Assembly: GCA_002440225.1 (NCBI GenBank) | Contig: DJSH01000060.1 | Span: forward strand, 61,432-85,567 | DNA: 24,136 nt | DNA from: Candidatus Segatella violae | GTDB lineage: Bacteria > Bacteroidota > Bacteroidia > Bacteroidales > Bacteroidaceae | Direction of reading: 5' to 3' | Shown: positions 8,011 to 15,175 of the stretch, piece by piece | Numbering within the stretch: the stretch's first letter is position 1 | How the letters are laid out: the number at the start of each line of letters is the position of its first letter | The notes under the pieces: model-generated | The model's database searches: none | Told to the model about the DNA's origin: nothing | Seen by the model: only the letters and a program-made list of their open reading frames with translations | Made by a program: the position numbers and the translations under genes

Positions 8011-9197
8011 ATGAATTTCAATACAATGGCTCGCCACAGGAACAGGCGATGGCTGACTTGCTGAAGTCGCAAAGCCACCGACTCGCCAGACAGCAGATCA
8101 TCTTCGCGCTGATCTTCCTCCTGGTCATCGTGCTTGCCGCCTACTATATCGTAACCAGAATGATTTGGGCTACCTTCGACGGATATATCACCATCGATGA
8201 AAACCACATCAGCGCCGTCGACGACATCTACATCCTTAAGGTGAACAAAGAAATGGGTGAGGTGGTGCATAAGGGAGATACGCTCTACTCCTATGTGCTG
8301 CTAGGCAACATCGTGAGCCAATACGACCCAAACATCATACCTTCGGCTGTGAAGGAAACACACGACATGGAGGTACAAGCCAAGCTGGCACAGCAGGAGA
8401 TACCTGTATTGAGAACCCAGCTGGCTGAGCTGAGAAAACAAAAGGCTTCGGAAAGCTCAGACATCTACTATGGTCTGACCGACAACACCAAGCGCAACCA
8501 GCTGGACGCACAGATAGCCGAGGTGGAGGAAGAGCTGAAGAAGCAAGCCAACAAGGTGGAAATCTACGCCAACGCCAAGAACACCACCTATAACTTCATG
8601 ACAAGAAGAGGTGCGGGCATCCGCTCGGCGGCAATGCCTTACAGCTCAAACAGCAACATATACAGCCAAGGCTTGATACACTACTGCTGTGCACCTGCCG
8701 ACGCCTACGTTTCGAAAATCAACGTGAGCGACAAGACGCTCGTATTCAAGAGCGACGAGGTGATGACCATCCAGCACACCGACTACGCAGCGTGCCACCT
8801 GGGCGTGATAGCCTACGTGCCTAACGACAAGGTGAAATACATGGAATGCCCAGACGACGCCGATGTCATCGTAAACAACGACCTGGAGCTGAGCGCCAAG
8901 TTGCAGATGGTGGGTCTGCGCGTGGAGGAGATACCAAAGCACCTGCAGAGCAACTTCTCTCACGATGCCAACGCCGTGGTGGCTGTATACACGCTGAACC
9001 CAAACCAGCGAGTGCCAGCCTGGGTGATGAGCAACAAGCTGCCGGTGAAGATAAGGGTGAACAAGATAAGCGCCATGCTCGACCCTAAGCCACTGCCGAT
9101 GTACACCATCCCTGTGGATAGAAACGAGAATGTGAAGAGAAGCTCCAAGCTCATCTCCACCGATATAAATAACCAGAACGACAAGAAGAAAAGATAA
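8007..9197 (+). CDS. HlyD/Alg44-like periplasmic adaptor (membrane fusion protein)
   Basis: Encodes 396 aa. A cytoplasmic N-terminus of about 28 residues is followed by one transmembrane helix (about 31-50, IIFALIFLLVIVLAAYYIVT), then a periplasmic part. Residues 68-100 look like the first half of a biotinyl-lipoyl-like barrel (VNKEMGEVVHKGDTLYSY); 115-190 are charged heptad-like helices suited to a coiled-coil hairpin; 225-257 resemble the second lipoyl half (APADAYVSKINVSDKTLVFKSDEVM), followed by a beta-barrel region. This is the membrane fusion protein layout. It overlaps the TolC-like gene by 4 bases and the zinc-cluster gene by 1. In alginate systems the co-polymerase Alg44 has a comparable periplasmic HlyD-like domain fused to PilZ; no PilZ is seen here. 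Likely role: linking the inner-membrane synthase to the outer-membrane channel. Confidence 0.75.
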   Translation: MNEFQYNGSPQEQAMADLLKSQSHRLARQQIIFALIFLLVIVLAAYYIVTRMIWATFDGYITIDENHISAVDDIYILKVNKEMGEVVHKGDTLYSYVLLGNIVSQYDPNIIPSAVKETHDMEVQAKLAQQEIPVLRTQLAELRKQKASESSDIYYGLTDNTKRNQLDAQIAEVEEELKKQANKVEIYANAKNTTYNFMTRRGAGIRSAAMPYSSNSNIYSQGLIHYCCAPADAYVSKINVSDKTLVFKSDEVMTIQHTDYAACHLGVIAYVPNDKVKYMECPDDADVIVNNDLELSAKLQMVGLRVEEIPKHLQSNFSHDANAVVAVYTLNPNQRVPAWVMSNKLPVKIRVNKISAMLDPKPLPMYTIPVDRNENVKRSSKLISTDINNQNDKKKR

Positions 9198-10810
9198 TGA
9201 TTGGACTAAGAAGAAACAAACGTGGAGACATGGTGCTCACCATCGATAGCTACATAGACATCGACTCGACACCGGACATCCAACCCGACTACTTCGATTG
9301 TGTATACATCAATACGAAGAGTGAGCGTGCGTTCCATGCCATCTTGTATGGAGCCAGTCCTATCTTGTCCTGGAAATGTAGCTACAAGCCGATTTTCGTA
9401 AACACGGCGGTGGCTGGTCGCGAGCAAATCACCGACTACATCATCGATGCCTACGTGAGCGACATGAACAATGAGAAAGTGTACGAGATTATCGACAAGA
9501 TCAAGCTCGCACGACAAAAATATGGCATCAAGAGCGAGGTGACACGTGCCACACAGCCAAACCACCTCTTCTCCAACATCCTGAGATACCTGCTGTCAAG
9601 AGACCAGCGCGTCATGGGACACCGACTGCTGGAGAAATCGTCGTTGGGATACATCAACCCTATCTTCGAGCACTACCACAGCATGGGCTTGTTCCACCTG
9701 AACGAGATGTTCATGTTCAAAGACTCCATGTTGGAGTATGGCGCACTCAAGGTGCACCGCTATCTCATCAAGGAGCACCTCTGCCCTAAGTGCAACCACT
9801 CCCACCTACTCTACACGGAGTGCTGCCCTAAGTGTGGAAGCTCCAACCTGAAGATACAGAACATCATTCACCACTTCAGCTGCGCCAACGTTTCGCCGGA
9901 GAGCAGCTACAACGTGGGCGGTATGCTGATATGCCCTAAGTGTCATAAGAAGCTGCGCCACATCGGCGTAGACTACGACCGACCAGCAGTGGTATACTCG
10001 TGCAACGACTGCGAGAACTCGTTCACCTCGCCTGTCACCAAGGCCACCTGCTGCTACTGCGAGGGTACCTACCCTGTAAGCGCGCTCGTGCCTCGCGACG
10101 TGGTAGACTATGAGATAACCGAGGAAGGCATCCGTATCCTCACCAGCGGAAGCATGATGCTGAGCAACATGGTGAACATCTACGACAACTTCATGGAGTT
10201 CTCGCTCCTGGAGAACCGTCTGCGCCGACTCCTGATGGAAACCTTCCGCAAGGAAGAGCTCTCGGTAATGGTGGGCAAGATATGGATTGTGGATGAAAAC
10301 AAGGACACGGTGAAGATAAAGGATAGCATCCAAGGCAAGCTCTGCCGTATATTCACCAACCACAAGGTGTCGTACAGCAACAACATCTTCTACGTCACCT
10401 CGACCGTGTTCCAGGGAGCGTCGGTAGACGAATCGCAGCAGGAGATGTCTAAGGAACTGTCGAAAGCCATCCGCAAGCTGGCTAGCGACATCGAGCCAGA
10501 GGAAATCATCTGCTGCATGCTCGACACCAAGACGAAGACCATCGCCAACAACTACGACGAATTCTTCGACAAGCTCGCCTACGTAGACATGACTCCAGAC
10601 GACTACTGCATGTACTCGGAGGAGCCGCTCAACGAAGAGGAGCAGAAGGCTGAGCCACAGGAAGAGGTACTCGACCTGCAGCCAGAGGAAGACGAGAACG
10701 ACAAGATCATGAAGCGAGTGAAGCTCTACAAGCAGCTCGTCGCCATACTCATCGTCATCGCCGGTCTGCTCATCTTCATGGCTATACTGGCACTCACGAT
10801 CCTGAGATAA
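9197..10810 (+). CDS. Membrane-anchored multi-zinc-ribbon protein resembling TackOD1 domains
   Basis: Encodes 537 aa. Residues about 30-90 (DYFDCVYINTKSERAFHAIL ... KPIFVNT) look like an alpha/beta domain, possibly a degenerate receiver. Residues 190-300 carry Cys pairs C196/C199, C209-C210/C213, C229, C246/C249, C269/C272 and C285-C286/C288, with HHFSCANVSPES and LICPKCHKKLRHIGVDYDRP. From memory, this matches TackOD1, a zinc-binding output domain named from thaumarchaeal response regulators. About 330-445 may be a degenerate GGDEF-like domain (inference; no GG[DE]EF motif). An acidic stretch (475-500) precedes one C-terminal transmembrane helix (513-534), so most of the protein should be cytoplasmic. 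ATG overlaps the adaptor's TAA by one base, implying translational coupling. A likely role is control of the neighbouring synthase, in the place PilZ or GGDEF proteins hold in other EPS systems. Confidence 0.6.
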   Translation: MIGLRRNKRGDMVLTIDSYIDIDSTPDIQPDYFDCVYINTKSERAFHAILYGASPILSWKCSYKPIFVNTAVAGREQITDYIIDAYVSDMNNEKVYEIIDKIKLARQKYGIKSEVTRATQPNHLFSNILRYLLSRDQRVMGHRLLEKSSLGYINPIFEHYHSMGLFHLNEMFMFKDSMLEYGALKVHRYLIKEHLCPKCNHSHLLYTECCPKCGSSNLKIQNIIHHFSCANVSPESSYNVGGMLICPKCHKKLRHIGVDYDRPAVVYSCNDCENSFTSPVTKATCCYCEGTYPVSALVPRDVVDYEITEEGIRILTSGSMMLSNMVNIYDNFMEFSLLENRLRRLLMETFRKEELSVMVGKIWIVDENKDTVKIKDSIQGKLCRIFTNHKVSYSNNIFYVTSTVFQGASVDESQQEMSKELSKAIRKLASDIEPEEIICCMLDTKTKTIANNYDEFFDKLAYVDMTPDDYCMYSEEPLNEEEQKAEPQEEVLDLQPEEDENDKIMKRVKLYKQLVAILIVIAGLLIFMAILALTILR

Positions 10811-10840
10811 GGGATAAAGCAAAGAAAGGAGATAGAACGT

Positions 10841-12157
10841 ATGTTTGAAATAGCTAATGCGCTCAACGATTTCTTCGACTGGCTCAGCACCCTGTCGTTC
10901 AGCAGTATCGTGAACACATACTGGTTTCTGTTCTTCGTGGAGATGCCGAGATACTACATCCTGGAATATCTGGTGATAGGCTACAGGCTGATGAGAAAGA
11001 ACAGAAGAGAGAAAGAAAAGGAATATGCCAAGTTCTTCCTCTATCGAGAGAACCCGCTGATAAGCATCCTCGTGCCGGGAAAGAACGAAGGCAAACATAT
11101 ATTCAAGATGGTGAACTCGCTGGCTGAGCAAACCTACCGAAACTACGAAATAATCGTGGTGGACGACGGAAGCGACGACGACACCAAGCTGATATGCAAC
11201 GACCTCTACCGTGCTGGGTACATCACCCACTACCTGAGGTTGGAGACAAGAGGCGGCAAGGCTGCCGCCAGCAACTATGGAGCCCAGATGGCTAGAGGCA
11301 AATACATCGTATGCCTCGACGCCGACTCCTCGCTCGACAGGGATGCCCTGGAAAAGATTCTCCTGCCATTCTATATGGACGGCATGGTGAAGGGCGTGGG
11401 AGGATGCGTGAAGGTGCGCAACTACAAAGACACCATCTGCTCGTCGCTACAGGCCTTCGAATACCTGAAGCGTATACAGGTGGGACGTATCGTAACCAGC
11501 GAACTGGGCATCTATCACATCATCTCGGGTGCGTTTGGCGCATTCGAGAGGGAAACACTGAAAGAGGTGGGATTCTGGGACATCGGACCGGGTCTCGACG
11601 GCGACCTGACACAGAAGATACGCAAGGCCGGATACAAGGTGAAATTCGCCGAAGACGCCATCTGCATGACCAACGTGCCTACCAAGTGGTACAAGCTCTA
11701 CCACCAGCGCATCAGATGGTCGCGCTCACTCGTGAGATTCCGTCTGCGCAAGCACGCCGACATCCTGTTGCCTACCAAGAACTGGTCTATCCTGAACTGG
11801 ATATCCAACATGGAGAGCGTAACCTACGACTGCTTCCTCAATTTCTTGTGGTTGTGGTACATCGTCAAGTTGGCGATCACGTTCAACACCCACATCATCG
11901 AGGTGCTAGCCCTGGGCTACTTCATCCGAGTATGCTTCTCGCAGCTCGCCTTCATCTTGGTGATGATGGTGTCGGAAAGAAGAAAAGAGGACATGTTCCT
12001 CTATAGATTCCTGCCGCTGATGTCGCCTTACACAGGATACTTCCTGCGAATAGCCCGACTCTCAGCCCATCTGCAGGAGCTCTTCTTCCGCCGTTCTTAC
12101 AAGGACGCATGGAATCCAGAGAAGACCTCCCGCTACGCTCAGCTGGAAGGCATCTAA
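10841..12157 (+). CDS. Processive family 2 glycosyltransferase (polysaccharide synthase)
   Basis: Encodes 438 aa of a membrane GT2 synthase, the class of cellulose, hyaluronan, alginate (Alg8) and PNAG synthases, which polymerise on the cytoplasmic face and move the chain across the inner membrane. Motifs: VVDDGSDDD (106-114, nucleotide-sugar Asp), DAD at 160-162 (DxD metal site), GLDGDLT (251-257, D253 in the place of the usual ED base) and QRIRW (289-293, the Q/RxxRW mark of processive synthases). Hydrophobic segments lie at about 22-50 and in the C-terminal third (332-348, 352-378 and 388-405). A clear AGGAGA sits 8 bases before the ATG, 30 bases after the previous stop. With a HexNAc-uronate dehydrogenase downstream, the polymer is likely to contain that sugar; the exact substrate cannot be read from sequence. 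Confidence 0.9.
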   Translation: MFEIANALNDFFDWLSTLSFSSIVNTYWFLFFVEMPRYYILEYLVIGYRLMRKNRREKEKEYAKFFLYRENPLISILVPGKNEGKHIFKMVNSLAEQTYRNYEIIVVDDGSDDDTKLICNDLYRAGYITHYLRLETRGGKAAASNYGAQMARGKYIVCLDADSSLDRDALEKILLPFYMDGMVKGVGGCVKVRNYKDTICSSLQAFEYLKRIQVGRIVTSELGIYHIISGAFGAFERETLKEVGFWDIGPGLDGDLTQKIRKAGYKVKFAEDAICMTNVPTKWYKLYHQRIRWSRSLVRFRLRKHADILLPTKNWSILNWISNMESVTYDCFLNFLWLWYIVKLAITFNTHIIEVLALGYFIRVCFSQLAFILVMMVSERRKEDMFLYRFLPLMSPYTGYFLRIARLSAHLQELFFRRSYKDAWNPEKTSRYAQLEGI

Positions 12158-12160
12158 CAT

Positions 12161-12224
12161 GCAGGATTCTCCTACAAAAAGAAGGCTCGCTTGCGGGATT
12201 CTCATACAAAAGGGGACCTTCCGA
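12161..12224 (+). repeat. Imperfect tandem 32-bp duplication between synthase and dehydrogenase genes
   Basis: GCAGGATTCTCCTACAAAA (12161-12179) recurs as GCGGGATTCTCATACAAAA (12193-12211): 17 of 19 bases identical and exactly 32 bases apart, with weaker similarity through the rest of each unit. It fills the first half of the 114-base gap; a 22-codon ORF starting at ATG 12159 also crosses it but has no other support. Confidence 0.5.
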
Positions 12225-12271
12225 TAAAAGAAGAAATAACAAAATTAATAAACAAATAAAATACATATTAT

Positions 12272-13531
12272 ATGATAAACAAGTCTTTTGAGTTTAAGAT
12301 CGGAGTAATTGGATTGGGGTATGTTGGTACTCCACTGGCATGCTTATTCTCAAAGAAATACGATACATGGGGGTACGACATCAATGCCACTAAGGTAGCG
12401 AAACTAGCCAGTGGCCAGATGGCGAACGACAAACAGATATCGAAAGCCTTGGAACATGGACTAAAACTGACCAGCGACATCAACGACCTGAAAAAATGCA
12501 ACGTGTATATCATCGCTGTCCCCACGCCAGTAAACAAGTCGAACAAGCCCGACATCAGTTGCGTTCGCAACGCCACCACTTCCGTAGGAAAGATTCTGAA
12601 GGAGGGCGACATCGTGGTCTACGAGTCGACCGTGTATCCAGGACTGACAGAAGAAGTATGCGCACCATTGCTCGCCGCTACATCGGGGCTGAAGTTGAAC
12701 GACAACTTCTTTGTGGGTTTCTCACCTGAGCGCATCAACCCAGGAGACACCGTACACACCATAGAGAACATCGTGAAGGTGACCAGCGGCTCTACACCTG
12801 AGGCAGCTGAAATCATCGATAGTCTCTATGCCTCCGTGCTCACTCATGGCACCCACAAGGCACAGAGCATCAAGGTGGCAGAGGCATGCAAGCTGATGGA
12901 AAACTGCCAGCGCGACGTGCAGATTGCCTTCTTCAACGAGATGGAGAAAATCTTCGACAAGATGAACATCAGCATCGAGGAGGTGACAGCCGCAGCCAGC
13001 ACCAAGTGGAACTTTGTGCCTGCCACACCAGGACTCGTGGGTGGTCACTGCATCGCCGTAGACCCTTACTACCTCATCAACAAGGCACAGGAGGTGGACG
13101 TAGTGCCTTCACTCCTCAGCACCGCACGCGAGGTGAACGAGCAGATGGCCGTGTGGATGGCTGGTAAAATCAAGAGCACTTCGGAAAACAGAAAGTTCGT
13201 GGCTCCAGAGACCAACGTGCTCATCCTCGGATTCTCATTCAAGCCAGACAGCGACGACATCCGCAACACCAAGGTGGCCGACCTCTACATCAACCTGGTG
13301 GGAGCTGGCTACAAGACCACGCTCTACGACCCACTCGTAGACATCGACGAGGTAAAGGCTGAGTACAACATCAAGGTGTCCAACGACCCAAAGGTGCTCG
13401 ACAAGAAATATCAAATCGTGGTAATAGGTACCCATCACAAGATATTCGACAGTATCGACATGAATAAAATCATCACTGACAAAGGCTTCATGTGCGACAT
13501 CTACGGCATTCACAAGAAAAAGAATGCGTAG
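12272..13531 (+). CDS. UDP-N-acetylhexosamine 6-dehydrogenase (WbpO/TviB/WbpA type)
   Basis: Encodes 419 aa of the UDP-glucose/GDP-mannose dehydrogenase superfamily, which makes uronic acids by NAD-dependent double oxidation of C6. The N-terminal Rossmann motif is GVIGLGYVG (11-19). FSPERINPGD (150-159) and GLVGGHCIAVDPYYL (254-268) mark the branch acting on UDP-HexNAc (TviB, WbpO, WbpA); UDP-glucose enzymes have GGxCFPKD and GDP-mannose enzymes GGSCLPKD there. C260 is the predicted catalytic cysteine. The C-terminal domain (about 315-419: NVLILGFSFKPDSDDIRN ... VVIGTHHKIF) is complete. Product: UDP-GlcNAcA or UDP-GalNAcA, presumably the sugar donor for the upstream synthase. The start lacks a Shine-Dalgarno site. 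Superfamily is certain; substrate is predicted from motif type. Confidence 0.9.
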   Translation: MINKSFEFKIGVIGLGYVGTPLACLFSKKYDTWGYDINATKVAKLASGQMANDKQISKALEHGLKLTSDINDLKKCNVYIIAVPTPVNKSNKPDISCVRNATTSVGKILKEGDIVVYESTVYPGLTEEVCAPLLAATSGLKLNDNFFVGFSPERINPGDTVHTIENIVKVTSGSTPEAAEIIDSLYASVLTHGTHKAQSIKVAEACKLMENCQRDVQIAFFNEMEKIFDKMNISIEEVTAAASTKWNFVPATPGLVGGHCIAVDPYYLINKAQEVDVVPSLLSTAREVNEQMAVWMAGKIKSTSENRKFVAPETNVLILGFSFKPDSDDIRNTKVADLYINLVGAGYKTTLYDPLVDIDEVKAEYNIKVSNDPKVLDKKYQIVVIGTHHKIFDSIDMNKIITDKGFMCDIYGIHKKKNA

Positions 13532-13592
13532 AAAGAACCGAGCCTAAAACGTGATAAACCATTTATATACAAAACTATACTACAATTAAGAG

Positions 13593-14006
13593 ATGGAAAA
13601 GTACAAAGTGCTAATCGTCGACGACATCCCAGATAATATCAATATGATTACTGAGATGATCAAGGACTTTGATCTCGACGTGAAAACTACTAATGGCGGA
13701 AAAGAAGCCATAGAACTGGTGGAATCATTCAAGCCGAACATCATATTGCTCGACTTGATGATGCCTGGTGTAAATGGGTGGGACGTGATAGACTATGTGC
13801 GCTCCAAGTACTCTAAGACGGACATAGCCATCATCGTGGTGTCCTTGCTGAGCAACAAGGACAACATCGATGAATGCTATGAGCTGGGGGTAAACGACTA
13901 CATCATCAAGCCTGTACTGAAAGCGCGCCTCACAAGCTCGCTGGATGCCCACTTGAAGAATATCGCAAGAAACGCGAAGACTGCAGATGTTTCATCTCAG
14001 AATTAG
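13593..14006 (+). CDS. Single-domain response regulator (CheY-like receiver)
   Basis: Encodes 137 aa forming just one receiver domain. Acidic pocket D10/D11 (LIVDDIPDN), phosphorylation site D54 (ILLDLMMPG), switch residue S84 (IIVVSLLS) and conserved K106 (YIIKPV) are all present, so it should be phosphorylatable. After about residue 122 there is only a short polar tail and no output domain, so it must act through protein contact. No histidine kinase is in the window. It follows the dehydrogenase by 61 bases on the same strand, so it probably belongs to the EPS operon and may address the zinc-cluster protein or the synthase complex (inference). Its stop overlaps the convergent pflA stop by three bases. 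Confidence 0.9.
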   Translation: MEKYKVLIVDDIPDNINMITEMIKDFDLDVKTTNGGKEAIELVESFKPNIILLDLMMPGVNGWDVIDYVRSKYSKTDIAIIVVSLLSNKDNIDECYELGVNDYIIKPVLKARLTSSLDAHLKNIARNAKTADVSSQN

Positions 14007-14749
14007 TCGCTTAGGGGGGATAATGCTCTTTGCAAGATGACGGTGGCATGAGCCACTCGCTCACTTGTAGGGGGGACTATCCCCTCTAACGGATAGGCTA
14101 TGCCGAGTTTCTCATACTTGTAAACACCCAAGGTATGATAGGGCAACACGTCGATGCGCTCGATATTGGAGAGCGTGGAGATGAAATCGCTCAATTGCTC
14201 CAGGTACTCATCCTTGTCGGTGATGCCAGGTATCAAGACATGGCGAATCCATACCGGCTTGTGAATGTCGCTCAGGTAGCGGGCGCAGTCGAGTATGTTT
14301 TTATTGGAATGCCGAGTAAGTTTACGGTGCTCTTCTTCATTGATATGCTTGATGTCAAGAAGAATGGTATCGGTGACGGACATCAGACGCTCAAATTTCT
14401 CGAAGAAAACACCCTTTCTGGTGAAAGGTTGCGCCGAGGTATCAAGACAAGTGTTGATGCCACGCTGGTGCGCTTTCTCAAAGAGCTCGATGAGAAAGTC
14501 TATCTGCATGAGGGCTTCTCCCCCACTCACGGTGATGCCGCCCTTGTCGCCCCAATAGGTGCGGAATCGCTCTGCCTTGTCGAGCAATTCGTCGGCGGTA
14601 TATTCCTCTCCCTTTCCCACTGCCCAGGAATCGGGATTGTGACAAAACTGGCAGCGCATCGGGCAGCCCTGCAAAAATATCAAAAATCGGATGCCTGGTC
14701 CATCTACCGAACCAAAGCTCTCTAAGCTGTGAATGAAACCCTTATGCAT
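14003..14749 (-). CDS. pflA: Pyruvate formate-lyase-activating enzyme (radical SAM)
   Basis: Encodes 248 aa, the normal size for PflA. The radical SAM cluster motif is C29-x3-C33-x2-C36 in FLQGCPMRCQFCHNPDSW; the N-terminus FIHSLESFGSVDGPGIRFLI and ITVSGGEALMQIDFL are typical of glycyl-radical activases. It uses SAM and a 4Fe-4S cluster to place the glycyl radical on PflB, whose gene lies upstream on the same strand. It is last in a tight run: its ATG overlaps the end of a 33-aa ORF by 8 bases, and that ORF follows a 72-aa membrane protein gene. The 3' end runs into the convergent response regulator gene with stops overlapping, so no terminator fits between them. Confidence 0.95.
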   Translation of the reverse strand: MHKGFIHSLESFGSVDGPGIRFLIFLQGCPMRCQFCHNPDSWAVGKGEEYTADELLDKAERFRTYWGDKGGITVSGGEALMQIDFLIELFEKAHQRGINTCLDTSAQPFTRKGVFFEKFERLMSVTDTILLDIKHINEEEHRKLTRHSNKNILDCARYLSDIHKPVWIRHVLIPGITDKDEYLEQLSDFISTLSNIERIDVLPYHTLGVYKYEKLGIAYPLEGIVPPTSERVAHATVILQRALSPLSD

Positions 14750-14843
14750 GGTTACGCTCTTGACGATAATCCCACATAATAAAGCTGATTCCTATTGCAG
14801 CAATAAAGAAAGTAATAGCACCCATAAAATAAACTACTCCCAT
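14742..14843 (-). CDS. 33-aa single-span membrane peptide
   Basis: A short ORF starting at ATG 14843 and ending at TAA 14742, overlapping the first 8 bases of pflA (ATGCATAA serves both). It encodes one hydrophobic segment (VVYFMGAITFFIAAIGISFI) followed by a charged tail (MWDYRQERNHA), the usual form of real small membrane proteins. The upstream 72-aa gene ends 2 bases before its start. A second Met at codon 7 is an alternative start. No family is recognised. The tight packing on both sides suggests translational coupling and argues against chance. Confidence 0.6.
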   Translation of the reverse strand: MGVVYFMGAITFFIAAIGISFIMWDYRQERNHA

Positions 14844-14845
14844 AA

Positions 14846-15064
14846 TTATTTTCTTTTATTTTTTGACATTATTAAAAAAACAATACCTAGGCAAATAAGA
14901 AAAATGACAAAGAATACCCCCCAACCATAAAGGATATACCTATCAATATCTTCTCTCATAATACCTGCTAAAATGACTCCACCAATTATTAACTTGGCAA
15001 CATCAAAGCAAAACTTATGCCCTTCATCTAATAAAGAGCGTCTTTGTTCTATATTTAATTTCAT
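14846..15064 (-). CDS. 72-aa two-span membrane protein
   Basis: Encodes 72 aa with a charged N-terminus (MKLNIEQRRSLLDEGHKF), a hydrophobic segment (about 20-36, FDVAKLIIGGVILAGIM), a short polar loop (REDIDRY) and a second segment (about 44-66, ILYGWGVFFVIFLICLGIVF), ending KNKRK. No family is recognised. A TAAATTTG promoter box ends only 4 bases before the ATG, so the transcript may be leaderless. It heads a run with the 33-aa peptide and pflA. Role unknown; linkage to pflA may be positional only. Confidence 0.65.
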   Translation of the reverse strand: MKLNIEQRRSLLDEGHKFCFDVAKLIIGGVILAGIMREDIDRYILYGWGVFFVIFLICLGIVFLIMSKNKRK

Positions 15065-15068
15065 GCTG

Positions 15069-15076
15069 CAAATTTA
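15069..15076 (-). promoter_or_regulatory. Candidate -7 box of the small membrane protein/pflA operon
   Basis: On the - strand TAAATTTG (15076 to 15069) matches TAnnTTTG and is followed by CAGC and the ATG. Transcription would begin at or next to the start codon. No TTG is found about 20 bases upstream, so the -33 element is weak. Confidence 0.45.
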
Positions 15077-15123
15077 GCAAAATATTCCATACCTTACTCT
15101 ATTTTGCAGTTAAAGAAGTTAAA

Positions 15124-15166
15124 ATTGCCCGCTAAATATCTCTTAGCGAAAAATCTAGCGGGCAAT
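15124..15166 (-). terminator. Hairpin terminator downstream of pflB
   Basis: ATTGCCCGCTA (15124-15134) and TAGCGGGCAAT (15156-15166) form an 11-bp stem; the interior also contains GCTAA/TTAGC (15131-15135, 15143-15147), an alternative smaller stem. Read on the - strand, the stem is followed by TTTTAAC. It lies 30 bases after the pflB stop. Confidence 0.6.
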
Positions 15167-15175
15167 GTATCTATC

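Noticed and set aside
6607..9197. TolC/HlyD pair as a drug efflux system
   Set aside because: No RND, MFS or ABC transporter gene is in the window; the pair is coupled to a polysaccharide synthase instead.
9806..11230. 474-codon open frame on the - strand across the zinc-cluster and synthase genes
   Set aside because: It lies wholly antisense to two well-supported genes with intact motifs; its product is His/Val/Leu-rich, as expected from the reverse frame of codon-biased genes.
14733..14930. 65-codon + strand frame opposite the small membrane protein genes
   Set aside because: The - strand alternatives have membrane-protein character and tight gene spacing; this one has neither.
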